Source: JBFMHP01 sp040752855 (GTDB lineage: Bacteria > Pseudomonadota > Gammaproteobacteria > RBG-16-57-12). Taken from it: a stretch of DNA of 64,000 bases. Shown here piece after piece: positions 33,847 to 46,120 of the stretch (positions are counted from its first letter, which is position 1; every line of letters starts with the position of its first letter). The notes under the pieces are model-generated. The model saw only the letters and a list, made by a program, of their open reading frames with translations, was not told the DNA's origin and did no database searches. The translations under genes were made by a program, and so were the position numbers. The stretch is taken from positions 1 to 64,000 of the forward strand of contig JBFMHP010000022.1 of NCBI GenBank assembly GCA_040752855.1, read 5' to 3'.

Positions 33847-34446
33847 ATGAGCGTACTGGTAACCAAACAAGCCCCTGATTTTACCGCCGCCGCCGTGATG
33901 GGCGACGGAAGCATCAAAGAAGATTTCAAACTCTCAAGCCTGCGCGGCAAGTATGTCGTGCTGTTTTTCTATCCGCTGGACTTCACCTTCGTGTGCCCGT
34001 CCGAGATCATCGCTCATGATCATCGCCTGAAGGCATTCAAGGAACTGGGCGTCGAGATCGTTGGCGTTTCCATCGATTCGCAGTTTACCCACTTCGCCTG
34101 GCGCAACACACCGGTCGACAAGGGTGGCATCGGCCCGGTCGGGTTCCCACTGGTCGCCGACGTCAAACACGAAATCGCCCAAGCCTATGGTATCGAGCAT
34201 CCGGCAGGCGTGGCGCTGCGCGCCTCGTTCCTGATCGACAAGCAAGGCGTGGTGCAGGCCCAAATCGTCAACAACCTGCCGCTGGGTCGCAATGTCGACG
34301 AAATGCTGCGCTTGGTCGATGCACTGCAATTCACTGAAAAGCATGGCGAAGTTTGCCCCGCCGGCTGGAAGAAGGGCGAGGAAGGCATGAAGCCCGACGC
34401 CAAGGGTGTGGCCAGCTATCTGAGCAAGCACTCCAAAGAGCTGTAA
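33847..34446 (+). CDS. typical 2-Cys peroxiredoxin (AhpC/Tsa family)
   Basis: Reduces hydrogen peroxide and organic peroxides. Peroxidatic C50 lies in DFTFVCPSEII and the resolving cysteine in HGEVCPAGWKKG. The C-terminal YF-like tail is replaced by SKHSKEL. 199 aa is normal. TCCGGAGGACAATTAA ahead of the ATG holds a strong ribosome-binding site. No AhpF partner is adjacent, so thioredoxin is the likely reductant. A terminator follows directly. Confidence 0.95.
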   Translation: MSVLVTKQAPDFTAAAVMGDGSIKEDFKLSSLRGKYVVLFFYPLDFTFVCPSEIIAHDHRLKAFKELGVEIVGVSIDSQFTHFAWRNTPVDKGGIGPVGFPLVADVKHEIAQAYGIEHPAGVALRASFLIDKQGVVQAQIVNNLPLGRNVDEMLRLVDALQFTEKHGEVCPAGWKKGEEGMKPDAKGVASYLSKHSKEL

Positions 34447-34470
34447 GGTCGCCGGTCACCGGCCAAGGCC

Positions 34471-34506
34471 AAAAGCCGCAGGGTTTACGCCCTGCGGCTT
34501 TTTTCT
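34471..34506 (+). terminator. terminator after the peroxiredoxin gene
   Basis: Stem AAAAGCCGCAGGG / CCCTGCGGCTTTT with a TTTACG loop and a following T-rich run (TTTTTTCTTT). Confidence 0.93.
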
Positions 34507-34595
34507 TTATTACCTCTAAAGCTTTCAGGTTTAGTCCAGATATATAACCCAGAAGGGTGATAAGTATTGGGTTATATATTGATAGGGTTTTGGAT

Positions 34596-34871
34596 ATGGC
34601 CTCACAGCAGATCAAATGGGTTATCGAAAGCGTGCGTGAGGACGGTCGGCAATTCCGTCCCAGCGATTGGATCGAGCGTATTTCAGGCCTGATGGGCCGG
34701 TTCGGTCGAGACCATCGCCTGCACTATTCGGATGAGGTGCAGCCCTGCATGGTCAATGGCACCAAATGCCTGATGGTCGCCGAGAAATTCCGGGAGATCA
34801 ATCCCGACGGTTACAATTACATCATGGCCTTTGCCCGCGACAATAAATTGCGGGTCCATGAGAAGCCGTGA
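34596..34871 (+). CDS. DUF3579 protein
   Basis: A 91-residue cytoplasmic protein, start MASQQIKWVIESVREDG. The pattern RPSDWIERISGLMGRFGRDHRLHYSDEVQP ... NGTKCLMVAEKFREINPDGYNYIM matches the small DUF3579 family of proteobacteria, whose function is unknown. An in-frame ATG at 34557 exists, but the stretch before MASQ is not family-like. Flanked by terminators on both sides, so it is its own transcription unit. Confidence 0.82.
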   Translation: MASQQIKWVIESVREDGRQFRPSDWIERISGLMGRFGRDHRLHYSDEVQPCMVNGTKCLMVAEKFREINPDGYNYIMAFARDNKLRVHEKP

Positions 34872-34896
34872 ACGCATAAAAACAGGCAGATAAAGA

Positions 34897-34922
34897 AAAG
34901 GGGAGCCTATGCTCCCCTTTTT
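34897..34922. terminator. bidirectional terminator between DUF3579 and dksA genes
   Basis: AAAAGGGGAGC / GCTCCCCTTTTT with a CTAT loop; the A-run before and T-run after the stem let it work for both convergent genes. Confidence 0.92.
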
Positions 34923-34941
34923 GATTGCCAATCGGAACGCA

Positions 34942-35760
34942 TCAGCGATTGATGTGTTTCTCCCGGATTTCATCCAGCGTCTTGCAATCGATGCACAGCT
35001 GTGCGGTCGGGCGCGCCTCCAGGCGACGGATGCCGATTTCCTCGCCGCAGTTCTCACAGTAGCCGTACTCGCCGCTGTCGAGGGTTTTGATCGATTCTTC
35101 GATCTTCTTGATGAGTTTGCGTTCGCGGTCGCGGGTGCGCAGTTCCATGGTGAAATCTGATTCGATCGTGGCGCGATCGTTGGGATCGGGCACGTTGCTG
35201 GACTCGTCCTGCATGTGATGAACGGTTTCGTCGACCTTCACCATCAATTCCTGCTTCCAGCCCGCGAGGATCTTGCGGAAGTGATCGACTTGGCTGTCGT
35301 TCATATAGTTTTCACCCTTCTTCAGATTGTAGGGGGTGAAATTGGTGAAGGTATCCAACGGTGATGTTTCGCGTGCCTGAATACCGGTTGCGGCGGGTGT
35401 CTTTTTAACAGCAGGTTTCTGTGTCATAGCCTTGTTCTTGGGTGGCTCTGCCTTCGGGGCCGCGGTTTTAACCGCGGGCTTGGCGGCGGGTTTCGCAGCC
35501 GGAGCGGCCTTCGGGGCAGAGGTTTTAGCGGGTGTTTTTACCGTGGTTTTAGCGGCTGGTTTGGCCGCTGATTTAGCTTTGGGCGCGGGTTTTGCGGCAG
35601 CCTTCGCAACAGGCTTAGCGGGCGCCTTGACCGCTTTTTTCGCGGGCGCTTTCACGGTTGCCTTGGCCGGAGCCTTCTTCACCGTTTTGGTCGCAGAGGC
35701 CGTTGCCTTTTTCGCCGGGGCTGTTTTTGAGGGTGTCTTTTTGGCTTTAGCTTGAGCCAT
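34942..35760 (-). CDS. dksA: DksA with a long Lys/Ala/Pro-rich N-terminal tail
   Basis: RNA polymerase secondary-channel regulator working with ppGpp. The last ~145 residues are a complete DksA: coiled-coil tip DPNDRAT with the two acidic residues, and zinc finger CENC ... CIDC. Ahead of it are about 125 residues of repeated AKAP/KPAAK-type sequence, like histone H1 or AlgP tails. The start MAQAKAKK follows GTAGGAGGCCTC, a strong ribosome-binding site; MNDSQVDHF is an internal Met at the beginning of the normal DksA part. 272 aa against about 150 for E. coli. Frame is open further upstream, but that part is antisense to the next gene. Confidence 0.9.
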   Translation of the reverse strand: MAQAKAKKTPSKTAPAKKATASATKTVKKAPAKATVKAPAKKAVKAPAKPVAKAAAKPAPKAKSAAKPAAKTTVKTPAKTSAPKAAPAAKPAAKPAVKTAAPKAEPPKNKAMTQKPAVKKTPAATGIQARETSPLDTFTNFTPYNLKKGENYMNDSQVDHFRKILAGWKQELMVKVDETVHHMQDESSNVPDPNDRATIESDFTMELRTRDRERKLIKKIEESIKTLDSGEYGYCENCGEEIGIRRLEARPTAQLCIDCKTLDEIREKHINR

Positions 35761-35988
35761 GAGGCCTCCTACCTGTCCAATAAAATGTAAGCGTGCATCT
35801 ATACCAGAATCACAATGAAAGCGCAATAAAACGGCATGAGGTTGCGAGGGCTGTATGGTTTGCCGGGACGGCTCGAGTAATATTTTAGTTTCAATGGATT
35901 GCATGCCGTCCGATGCGTCGTAAAACTGGTAAAAGGGGCGCATTTGGGTAACATATGGCAGGTTTTGAAAATAGTTAAGGAATTGAAA

Positions 35989-36759
35989 ATGAGCAGTTTG
36001 AAGGCTTTGATTTTTGACGTGGACGGCACACTGGCCGATACCGAACGGGACGGCCACCGGGTGGCATTCAACATGGCCTTTGCCAATGCCGGGTTGGATT
36101 GGGACTGGTCCGTGGAACTGTATGGCGAGTTGCTCACGGTGACCGGCGGGAAGGAGCGCATCCGGTATTACCTGGATCGATACAACACGGTATTCCAACG
36201 TCCGAGCAATTTCTCCGATTTCGTGGCGGGTCTGCATGCCTCCAAGACCACGTTCTATACCGAACTGCTCTCGCGCGGTCAGATCCCGTTGCGTCCCGGC
36301 GTGGCGCGGCTGCTCGATGAGGCGCGCGCCGAGGGCATACGCCTGGCGATCGCCACGACCACGACCCCGGAAAATGTCTCCGCGCTTTTGGCCTATACCC
36401 TTGGCGAGCATTCGCTGGATTGGTTCGAGGTGATCGGCGCGGGCGATATCGTCCCGGCCAAAAAGCCGGCGCCGGATATCTATCATTATGTGATGCAGGA
36501 GATGAACCTGGCCCCTGAAGACTGCATGGCCTTCGAGGACTCGCGCAACGGCATCCTGGCGTCGAGGCAGGCGCGGCTGCCCACGGTCATCACCATCAAC
36601 GGTTATACCGCCGATGATGACTTCAGCGGCGCGGCTATCGTCGTCGATCAGTTCGGCGAGCCGGGAGCGCCCTTCAAGCTGCTGGCGGGTGATGCCCATG
36701 GTCATAAGCATGTCGATCTTGCGCTGATTCGGAAGCTCCACAAGGCGGCGCATGGCTGA
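35989..36759 (+). CDS. CbbY-like HAD phosphatase
   Basis: HAD superfamily phosphatase of subfamily IA. Motif I is IFDVDGTLADTE with both Asp residues, motif II is in ATTTTP, and motifs III/IV are KKPAPDIYHYV and AFEDSRNG. It is close to CbbY, which dephosphorylates xylulose 1,5-bisphosphate, an inhibitor of Rubisco, though plain sugar phosphatase roles are also possible. Start MSSLKALIF is the natural one. It overlaps the aminotransferase gene by 8 bases. Confidence 0.85.
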   Translation: MSSLKALIFDVDGTLADTERDGHRVAFNMAFANAGLDWDWSVELYGELLTVTGGKERIRYYLDRYNTVFQRPSNFSDFVAGLHASKTTFYTELLSRGQIPLRPGVARLLDEARAEGIRLAIATTTTPENVSALLAYTLGEHSLDWFEVIGAGDIVPAKKPAPDIYHYVMQEMNLAPEDCMAFEDSRNGILASRQARLPTVITINGYTADDDFSGAAIVVDQFGEPGAPFKLLAGDAHGHKHVDLALIRKLHKAAHG

Positions 36760-37918
36760 CCGGCTCGCTGCGCGGATGCGGGACATCCAGCCGTTTCACG
36801 TCATGGAGCTGCTGGCCCGCGCCCGGGCGCTGGAGGCCCAAGGCCGCTCCATCATCCATCTGGAGATCGGCGAGCCGGATTTCCCGACCCCTCAGGCCGT
36901 TGTGGCCGCGGCAAGCCAGGCCTTGCAGGCCGGGCAGACGCAATACACTCCGGCGCTGGGACTGCCGGCGCTGCGCGAGGCGATCAGCGCGTTTTATCGG
37001 CAGCGCCACCAGGTGGAGGTGGCGCCTGAGCGCATCATCGTCACACCCGGCGCCTCCGGGGCCTTGCTGCTGGCGCTCGGGGTGCTGGTCGATCCGGGGC
37101 AGGAGGTCCTGCTGGCCGATCCCGGCTATCCCTGCAACAGGAATTTCGTGCGGTTTCTGGAGGGGGCTCCGCTGAGTGTGCCGGTGGATGCTGCGAGTAA
37201 TTTTCAGCTCAGCGCCCGACACGTCGAGCAGCACTGGTCGGCGCGGACCAAGGTTGCGCTGGTGGCCAGTCCTTCCAATCCCACTGGCACCGTGGTCAGT
37301 ACAGATGAGCTGCGCGCGATTCATGCAGCAGTGGCGCAGCGCGGCGGCAGCCTCATCGTCGATGAGATCTATCACGGGCTGATCTATGGGCAGCAGGATG
37401 AAACCGCGCTCGCAATTTCCGATCAGCTGTTTGTCATCAACAGTTTCTCGAAATATTTCTGCATGACCGGTTGGCGCCTGGGTTGGCTGGTGGTGCCGCC
37501 GGCGTATGTCGAGGCGGTCGACAAGCTGGCGCAGAACCTCTTTCTGGCGGCCTCGACCGTGTCGCAATACGCCGCGCTGGCGGCGTTCTTGCCAGAGACC
37601 ATTGTGGAGCTGGAGCGGCGTCGCGCGGAATACCAACGGCGCCGTGATTTTCTGCTTCCCGCCTTGCGCAAACTGGGCTTTGGGGTGCCGTGTGAACCAC
37701 AGGGCGCATTTTATATCTACGCCGATTGCAGCCGGCTGGTCGGCGACAGCTATCCCTTCGTCATCGACTTGCTGGAGAAGGCCGGGGTGGCGGTGACGCC
37801 GGGGCTGGACTTTGGCAGCAACGATGCGCGCCGTTACGTGCGCTTTTCTTACGCCAACTCCCTGGAAAATCTCGTGGAAGCCGTCAGCCGGATCGGGCAC
37901 TATCTCAAGAGCAAGTGA
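36752..37918 (+). CDS. class I/II pyridoxal-phosphate aminotransferase
   Basis: Fold-type I aminotransferase of the aspartate aminotransferase group. HLEIGEPDFPTP, GASGALLLAL, SPSNPTGTVVS and the PLP-binding lysine in NSFSKYFCMTGWRLGW are present; the C-terminal Arg in RRYVRFSYA binds the substrate carboxylate. 388 aa is normal. The amino acid substrate cannot be read from the sequence. It overlaps the HAD phosphatase gene, so the two share a transcript. Confidence 0.87.
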   Translation: MADRLAARMRDIQPFHVMELLARARALEAQGRSIIHLEIGEPDFPTPQAVVAAASQALQAGQTQYTPALGLPALREAISAFYRQRHQVEVAPERIIVTPGASGALLLALGVLVDPGQEVLLADPGYPCNRNFVRFLEGAPLSVPVDAASNFQLSARHVEQHWSARTKVALVASPSNPTGTVVSTDELRAIHAAVAQRGGSLIVDEIYHGLIYGQQDETALAISDQLFVINSFSKYFCMTGWRLGWLVVPPAYVEAVDKLAQNLFLAASTVSQYAALAAFLPETIVELERRRAEYQRRRDFLLPALRKLGFGVPCEPQGAFYIYADCSRLVGDSYPFVIDLLEKAGVAVTPGLDFGSNDARRYVRFSYANSLENLVEAVSRIGHYLKSK

Positions 37919-38022
37919 TTCCCGCGTCGCTGTAAAGGTTACTAAAACACGGACGATATCCACTTAAAGGCTTTTTAACCAAAGTGGACACTGGGAACAC
38001 CAAACCACAGACAGTCACCCCC

Positions 38023-39213
38023 ATGGCACGCATCAAACTCGTCGAAGCGGATACCAAGAACATCAAGGTGGGCAGCGGCCTGCCTTGGATGCTTTATGAT
38101 GCGGAAAATGGCGGCACCGCGTTGTTCAAGCAAGGCGAAGAGGTGACGTATGCGATGCTCGGGCGGATCGTGGCGCTGGTGCGCAAGGGCGTCTATCGTG
38201 ATTTTGTGGACGCCCCCGCGACGGCCGACGCACAGACCACGCCTGCTCACAAAGGCGAGGTCGAGGTGGCCCCGCCGGTGCGCCGCCCGCGCAATCTGAA
38301 GATCGGCTTTTTCGAGACAGTCACTCATCTGCATACCGAGCTTGCCAGCGTGTTCGAGGACATCGAGCGGGGCATCCGTAACAAGATCTCACATCGTGTA
38401 TATGAACTGGCTCAACAGGTCCAGGATATCTGCTGGGTGAACCCCGATGCCGCGCTGGGCGTCGTTCACATGGACAAGCGCGGCAATTACACCGTGCGCC
38501 ACCCGCTGCATTCGGCCATCCTGTGCGAACTGGCCAGCCGCACCTTCACCATGGATGAAGACGATCGCCTGAGCATGGTCTGCGCCGTGTTGACCTCGAA
38601 TATCGGCATGCGTCAGTTGCAAGAGCAGCTGCACGCACAGAAAGAACCGCTGAGCGACGAGCAACGGGCAGCGGTCCGCTCACACCCCGAGCGCAGCATC
38701 GAGCTGTTGCGCGCCGTGGGTGTGAAGGATGAGAAATGGCTGGAGACCATCCTCCAGCATCATGAGGAACACGATGGCAACGGCTATCCGCGCGGACTGG
38801 ATGAGACCCAGCTGAGCCGCGAATCGATGCTGGTCAGCATGACCGACCGCTATCACGCCATGATTTCCGCGCGCGATTACCGCCAGGCGATGTCACCGAT
38901 CGAGTCTTTGCGCAGCTTGTATCTGTCATTGAAGGATTCCAAAAAGGCGCTGCTGGCCCAGGCCTTCATCAAGATGCTCGGGTTGCATCCGCCCGGAATG
39001 TGCGTGCGCTTGTTCAACGGCGATGTCGGCATCGTCGTGCGCCGCGGGGTGAAGGGGGGCGCGCCACGGGTGATGAGTTTTATCAGTCCGCGCGGCGGCC
39101 CGTATGAAAAACCGGTGATCCGCGATACCCAGCATGCCGAATTCAAGATCAAGGAACTGGGCTCGATCGACTTGATCGAACGGCCTGTCAGCGCCGAGCA
39201 ACTGTGGGGCTGA
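38023..39213 (+). CDS. HD-GYP-like signalling protein with a degenerate HD motif
   Basis: The C-terminal half follows the HD-GYP layout: RHPLHSAILCELA, AVLTSNIGM, HHEEHDGNGYPRGLDE and MTDRYHAMISARDYRQAMSP. The HHExxDGxGYP part is complete, but the place of the HD pair (normally LLHDIGK) reads LTSNIGM, so cyclic-di-GMP hydrolysis is doubtful. The N-terminal ~120 residues are DUF3391-like. The ATG at 38023 is taken; a GTG at 37984 is also in frame. It may be a c-di-GMP sensor rather than an enzyme. Confidence 0.8.
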   Translation: MARIKLVEADTKNIKVGSGLPWMLYDAENGGTALFKQGEEVTYAMLGRIVALVRKGVYRDFVDAPATADAQTTPAHKGEVEVAPPVRRPRNLKIGFFETVTHLHTELASVFEDIERGIRNKISHRVYELAQQVQDICWVNPDAALGVVHMDKRGNYTVRHPLHSAILCELASRTFTMDEDDRLSMVCAVLTSNIGMRQLQEQLHAQKEPLSDEQRAAVRSHPERSIELLRAVGVKDEKWLETILQHHEEHDGNGYPRGLDETQLSRESMLVSMTDRYHAMISARDYRQAMSPIESLRSLYLSLKDSKKALLAQAFIKMLGLHPPGMCVRLFNGDVGIVVRRGVKGGAPRVMSFISPRGGPYEKPVIRDTQHAEFKIKELGSIDLIERPVSAEQLWG

Positions 39214-39214
39214 T

Positions 39215-39943
39215 TTACTTCAGTCTGCGGTAATAATCCACCCACATCGCGGTGGCGCCGGCCACGGCCACCGGCATCACGATGAAATTGAGCAAGGGTA
39301 TCATGGTCATGACCAAGGCGGTGGCGCCGAAGCCGAGGCTGTTGCCGCGATATTGGCGCAGCAGCGCGCGCTGGTCCGGGAATGACAGGCCGCGATTGCC
39401 CAGGGGATAGTCGCTGTATTCCACCGCCAGCATCCAGGCGCTGAAGATAAACCACAACAGCGGCGCGAATAGATTCAGGCCGGGGATGATGAACAGTAGC
39501 AACAAGGGAATGGCCAGTTTCGCGAAGTAACCCAGTTTTCTCCCTTCGTTCCAAACCACCTTCGGGGTCTCGACCAGGGCCTGTCTCCAGCTCACCTCGG
39601 CGGCCACTTGGCCCCCGAGGTGGCGCGCCACGGCCTCCGCGAGCAGGCCGTTGAACGGTGCGGCGATGAAATTGCCGACCAGCGAGAAGGTGAAAAAGAT
39701 CACCAGTAACACCGTGAGGCCGAACAGCACCCAGAGCAGGCCGGAGAGCCATTGCAGCCAGTCCGGTAGGTAAGACATCACCCAGGCCATCAGGTGTTCG
39801 AATTGCCCGATGCTGAGGATCAGCACCACGGTAAACAGCGCCACGTTGATCAGCAAGGGGATGAGGACGTACGGGAACACCCCGGGCTTGATCAGCAGCC
39901 CGAAGCCTCGCAGAAAACACCGTGCGCCAAACAGTGGGTTCAT
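39215..39943 (-). CDS. cysZ: CysZ-type sulfate transporter / EI24 family protein
   Basis: Inner-membrane protein of the EI24 family; CysZ brings sulfate in for cysteine synthesis. 242 residues with four long hydrophobic segments and the family pattern FIAAPFNGLLAEAVARHLGG, KLGYFAKLAIPLLLLFIIPGLNLFAPLLWFIFSAWMLAVEYSDYP. Start MNPLFGARCFLRGF is typical. It lies one base after the FGGY kinase gene on the same strand. Confidence 0.9.
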   Translation of the reverse strand: MNPLFGARCFLRGFGLLIKPGVFPYVLIPLLINVALFTVVLILSIGQFEHLMAWVMSYLPDWLQWLSGLLWVLFGLTVLLVIFFTFSLVGNFIAAPFNGLLAEAVARHLGGQVAAEVSWRQALVETPKVVWNEGRKLGYFAKLAIPLLLLFIIPGLNLFAPLLWFIFSAWMLAVEYSDYPLGNRGLSFPDQRALLRQYRGNSLGFGATALVMTMIPLLNFIVMPVAVAGATAMWVDYYRRLK

Positions 39944-39944
39944 T

Positions 39945-41246
39945 TTATTGTTCTCCTGTGAACGGACGGCGCGCGAGCAGGGCGCTGCCGTAGGCGGCCT
40001 CTTGTTGCGTCGCCTCGATGAGCGGCGCTTCTAGCAGGCGCGCGCGGATCGTGCGCCAGGCGGGATTTTGCGCCCCCCCGCCGGCCGAGCGGATCGAGCT
40101 GGGATACGGGGCGCCGAGTTCGGCCAGGCGTTGATAGGCCATCTGTTCGATGCGTGCCATGCCCTCGAACAGCCCGTGCAGGAACGCGGCATCATCCGCG
40201 GGGCGCGGCGTGAGTCTGGGGGCGAGGTGCGGATCGCAGACCGGGAAACGCTCGCCGGGCGCGGGCAGCGGGTAATAGTCCAGCCCCGAGGACCGGGCGG
40301 GATCGATGCGCTGACTCAGTTCGCGCAATTGTTCATTGCTGAAAAACTGCCGCAGCACCGCGCCGCCGCTGTTCGAACCGCCGCCAGCCAGCCAGAGATC
40401 GCCGAGCGGTTGGCTGTAGATGCCGTATTCCGGGGCGAAGATCGGCCGTTGGGAAATCACCTTCATCACCAGGGTTGAACCGAGCGAGGTGACGGCCTCT
40501 CCCGGCTCGTGGGCGCCGGTGGCGATGAAGGCGGCGGTGCTGTCGGTGGTGCCGGCCACCACCTGGGTGTGGGATGAAAAACCAAAGCGTGTCGCAATCT
40601 CGCGTGTGACCGGCCCCAGCACCGAGCCCGGCTCGACCACACGCGGCAGCCAATCCTTGTAGGCGCCGGTTTGCCCCAGCCAGCCCGGCCATTGCCGGCT
40701 GACCGGATCGTAGCCCAGCTTGAGGCAGTTGTTGCTGTCGCTGATGCCAAAGCGCCCGCACAGCCGGCCGCTGATCCAGTCGGCCTGGTGCAGGGCATGA
40801 GCGACATGCTCGCCGGGATAGGTCCGCTGCATCCACAACAATTTGGCGAGGCCGCAAGAGGGGCCGTGGGCGGCGGTCTCGCGCGGGGCGATGCGCGCAA
40901 TGCGCTCGGCCTCGGCCACGGCGCGGGCGTCGTTGTACATCAGTGCAGGAGAGAGCGCTGTACCCAGTTTGTCGGTCAGCAGCAGGGTGCTCGATGTGCC
41001 GTCGACCGCCAGACTCCGGATGCGACCGGCCGGGATGTCCCGGAACAGGGTATCGAGCAGTGCGGCCAAGGCATCCCACCAGAGGGCGGGGTCCTGCGCG
41101 ACGCACGCCCCCTCGCGCGTGGGCTCCGGAAGCGGGACGCGGGCATCCCCGTGGAGGGCGCCGCCCTCATCGATGGCCATGGCCCGGCATCCGGAGGTCC
41201 CGATGTCGATGCCGAGATACAGGGCATCGCTGGCGGCGGGGTTCAT
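39945..41246 (-). CDS. FGGY-family carbohydrate kinase (D-ribulose/xylulose kinase-like)
   Basis: Phosphorylates a free sugar with ATP. The FGGY fold is shown by LGIDIGTSGCRAMAID, TSSTLLLTD, MYNDARA and the late RSAGGGAQNPAWRTIRARLLEAPL. It looks like the plant and cyanobacterial D-ribulokinase group. The start MNPAASDALYLGIDIGTSG overlaps the stop of queF (TGATG), so the two are co-translated. 433 aa is normal. The product would be ribulose 5-phosphate if the substrate call is right. Confidence 0.82.
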   Translation of the reverse strand: MNPAASDALYLGIDIGTSGCRAMAIDEGGALHGDARVPLPEPTREGACVAQDPALWWDALAALLDTLFRDIPAGRIRSLAVDGTSSTLLLTDKLGTALSPALMYNDARAVAEAERIARIAPRETAAHGPSCGLAKLLWMQRTYPGEHVAHALHQADWISGRLCGRFGISDSNNCLKLGYDPVSRQWPGWLGQTGAYKDWLPRVVEPGSVLGPVTREIATRFGFSSHTQVVAGTTDSTAAFIATGAHEPGEAVTSLGSTLVMKVISQRPIFAPEYGIYSQPLGDLWLAGGGSNSGGAVLRQFFSNEQLRELSQRIDPARSSGLDYYPLPAPGERFPVCDPHLAPRLTPRPADDAAFLHGLFEGMARIEQMAYQRLAELGAPYPSSIRSAGGGAQNPAWRTIRARLLEAPLIEATQQEAAYGSALLARRPFTGEQ

Positions 41247-41635
41247 CAGGGCAGGGTGACGGGAGTGGGCGGGACCCATGCGGGGTCGCGGTGTTCGGCC
41301 ACCACCGAGGTGTAGATGCCGCCGCGCACATTGAAGATCGCGGTCAAGCGCATGAAGCGGGGCTGGCAGGCGTCGACCAGATCCGTGAGGATCTCGTTGG
41401 TCACCTTCTCATGGAAGGCGCCCTGGTCGCGGTAGGACCAGTAATAGAGTTTCAGTGACTTGAGTTCTATGCATTTTCTGCCGGGCACGTACTCCAGCTT
41501 CATCTCGGCGAAGTCCGGCTGGCCGGTTTTCGGGCACAGGCAGGTGAACTCCGGGCTGTCGATGCGGATGGTGTAATCGCGCTCCGGGTTCGGATTGTCG
41601 AAGGTTTCTAAGTCTCGGCTGGGTCGGCTAGGCAT
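41246..41635 (-). CDS. queF: NADPH-dependent 7-cyano-7-deazaguanine reductase (unimodular QueF)
   Basis: Reduces preQ0 to preQ1 for queuosine. The thioimide-forming cysteine is in EFTCLCPKTGQPDFA, and GAFHEKVTNEI holds the substrate-binding His-Glu. The start MPSRPSRDLETFDNPNP matches the short unimodular class; the frame also contains a Met at 41668. 129 aa, about half of the E. coli bimodular enzyme. Together with queA, tgt and gluQ in this window it covers several steps of the queuosine pathway. Confidence 0.93.
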   Translation of the reverse strand: MPSRPSRDLETFDNPNPERDYTIRIDSPEFTCLCPKTGQPDFAEMKLEYVPGRKCIELKSLKLYYWSYRDQGAFHEKVTNEILTDLVDACQPRFMRLTAIFNVRGGIYTSVVAEHRDPAWVPPTPVTLP

Positions 41636-41732
41636 GGTTTCGTCTCTGTGGTAACTTGTTTCGCTCATTGGGGAGCGGGGTATTTTACCCCGCTTTGAAA
41701 CGATATTTCCATGCACGGATTAATGGCCCGAG

Positions 41733-45239
<3,507 letters not shown>

Positions 45240-45255
45240 AAGCTTGCTGAAAAAA

Positions 45256-45404
45256 CTCCCTCTCCCTCAGGGACGACTCCAGGGATGGAGTCGGTAGGAC
45301 GAAGTCCGGAACACGAGTCGAGAGGGCCGGGGTGAGGGGGTAAATACGCTGCAAGCGTTTGGTTATATCCCCTCATCCTGTCCTTCTCCCTAGGGGAGAA
45401 GGGA
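45256..45404. repeat. cluster of CCCTCTCCC-type palindromic repeats between smc and zipA
   Basis: CTCCCTCTCCCTCAGGGA (45256-45273), an internal stem GACTCC...GGAGTC, the complementary GAGAGGGCCGGGGTGAGGGGG-type stretch ending at 45340, and a second unit CCCCTCATCCTG...CTCCCTAGGGGAGAAGGGA at 45369-45404. Same family as the repeats at 353-381 and 469-505. Confidence 0.6.
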
Positions 45405-45478
45405 CGTGTTTGAATGTGCGGCAGATATATTTGATTGCCGGGGTAATGGTAATAAACAATGATGAGTAGGAGGCAGCC

Positions 45479-46117
45479 GTGGATACCCTGCGCATTAGCC
45501 TGATTCTGGCCGGAATCGCCGTGCTGGCGGTGGTTTACCTCTGGAGCCGGCGCCAGACGATGCAGCGCACGCATATCTCCCGGCGCGAGCCGGTGTTGGA
45601 TGTGGCGGCGGGTGATTTTGTCGTGACTCAAGAGCCGATGCTGGAGCCTGCACTGGAACAGCCCGGCGTATCCGAGACACAGCAAGAAGCGGAAGAGTTG
45701 CGCGAGCAGAAATTTCAGATCGTCTCGCTGCTGGTCCTGGCGAAGAACCAGCAAAAACTGCGCGGCGCGCCCTTGGTGCAATCGGCCAACCGCGCCGGAT
45801 TGCGCTTTGGCGAGATGTCGATATTCCATCATCACGTCGCCGAGCGTGCCGCACCGCTTTACAGTATGGCCAATGTGATCGAACCCGGCACCTTCGACCT
45901 GGCCACATTGGAGACATTCGTAACACCCGGTGTTGTGTTGTTCATGAATACCGGTGAGCAGGAAAACAAGGTCGTGGCTCTGGATGCGATGATGCGCGCG
46001 GCCAAACAGCTCAGCCGGGAACTCAACGCCCAGGTCTGCAACGCGCAACGCGAACCGATGGATGCCGATCAGCTGGAGCGTTGGTATGCAGAAACCATCG
46101 CTCAGATGTCTGCGTAA
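45479..46117 (+). CDS. zipA: cell division protein ZipA (short form)
   Basis: Anchors FtsZ to the membrane in gammaproteobacteria. One N-terminal helix (residues 4-22, ISLILAGIAVLAVVYLW), a linker of only about 50 residues, then the C-terminal FtsZ-binding domain (FQIVSLLVLAKNQQKLRGAPLVQSA... FVTPGVVLFMNTGEQ). 212 aa against 328 in E. coli; the shorter linker is common outside enterobacteria. The start is a GTG, fixed by AGGAGG six bases upstream. It ends three bases before ligA. Confidence 0.93.
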   Translation: MDTLRISLILAGIAVLAVVYLWSRRQTMQRTHISRREPVLDVAAGDFVVTQEPMLEPALEQPGVSETQQEAEELREQKFQIVSLLVLAKNQQKLRGAPLVQSANRAGLRFGEMSIFHHHVAERAAPLYSMANVIEPGTFDLATLETFVTPGVVLFMNTGEQENKVVALDAMMRAAKQLSRELNAQVCNAQREPMDADQLERWYAETIAQMSA

Positions 46118-46120
46118 TCC

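Noticed and set aside
34942..36786. A 614-codon minus-strand frame reading into dksA
   Set aside because: Only the part from 35760 has a ribosome-binding site and DksA/KPAA sequence. The rest is antisense to the CbbY-like gene and unlike any protein.
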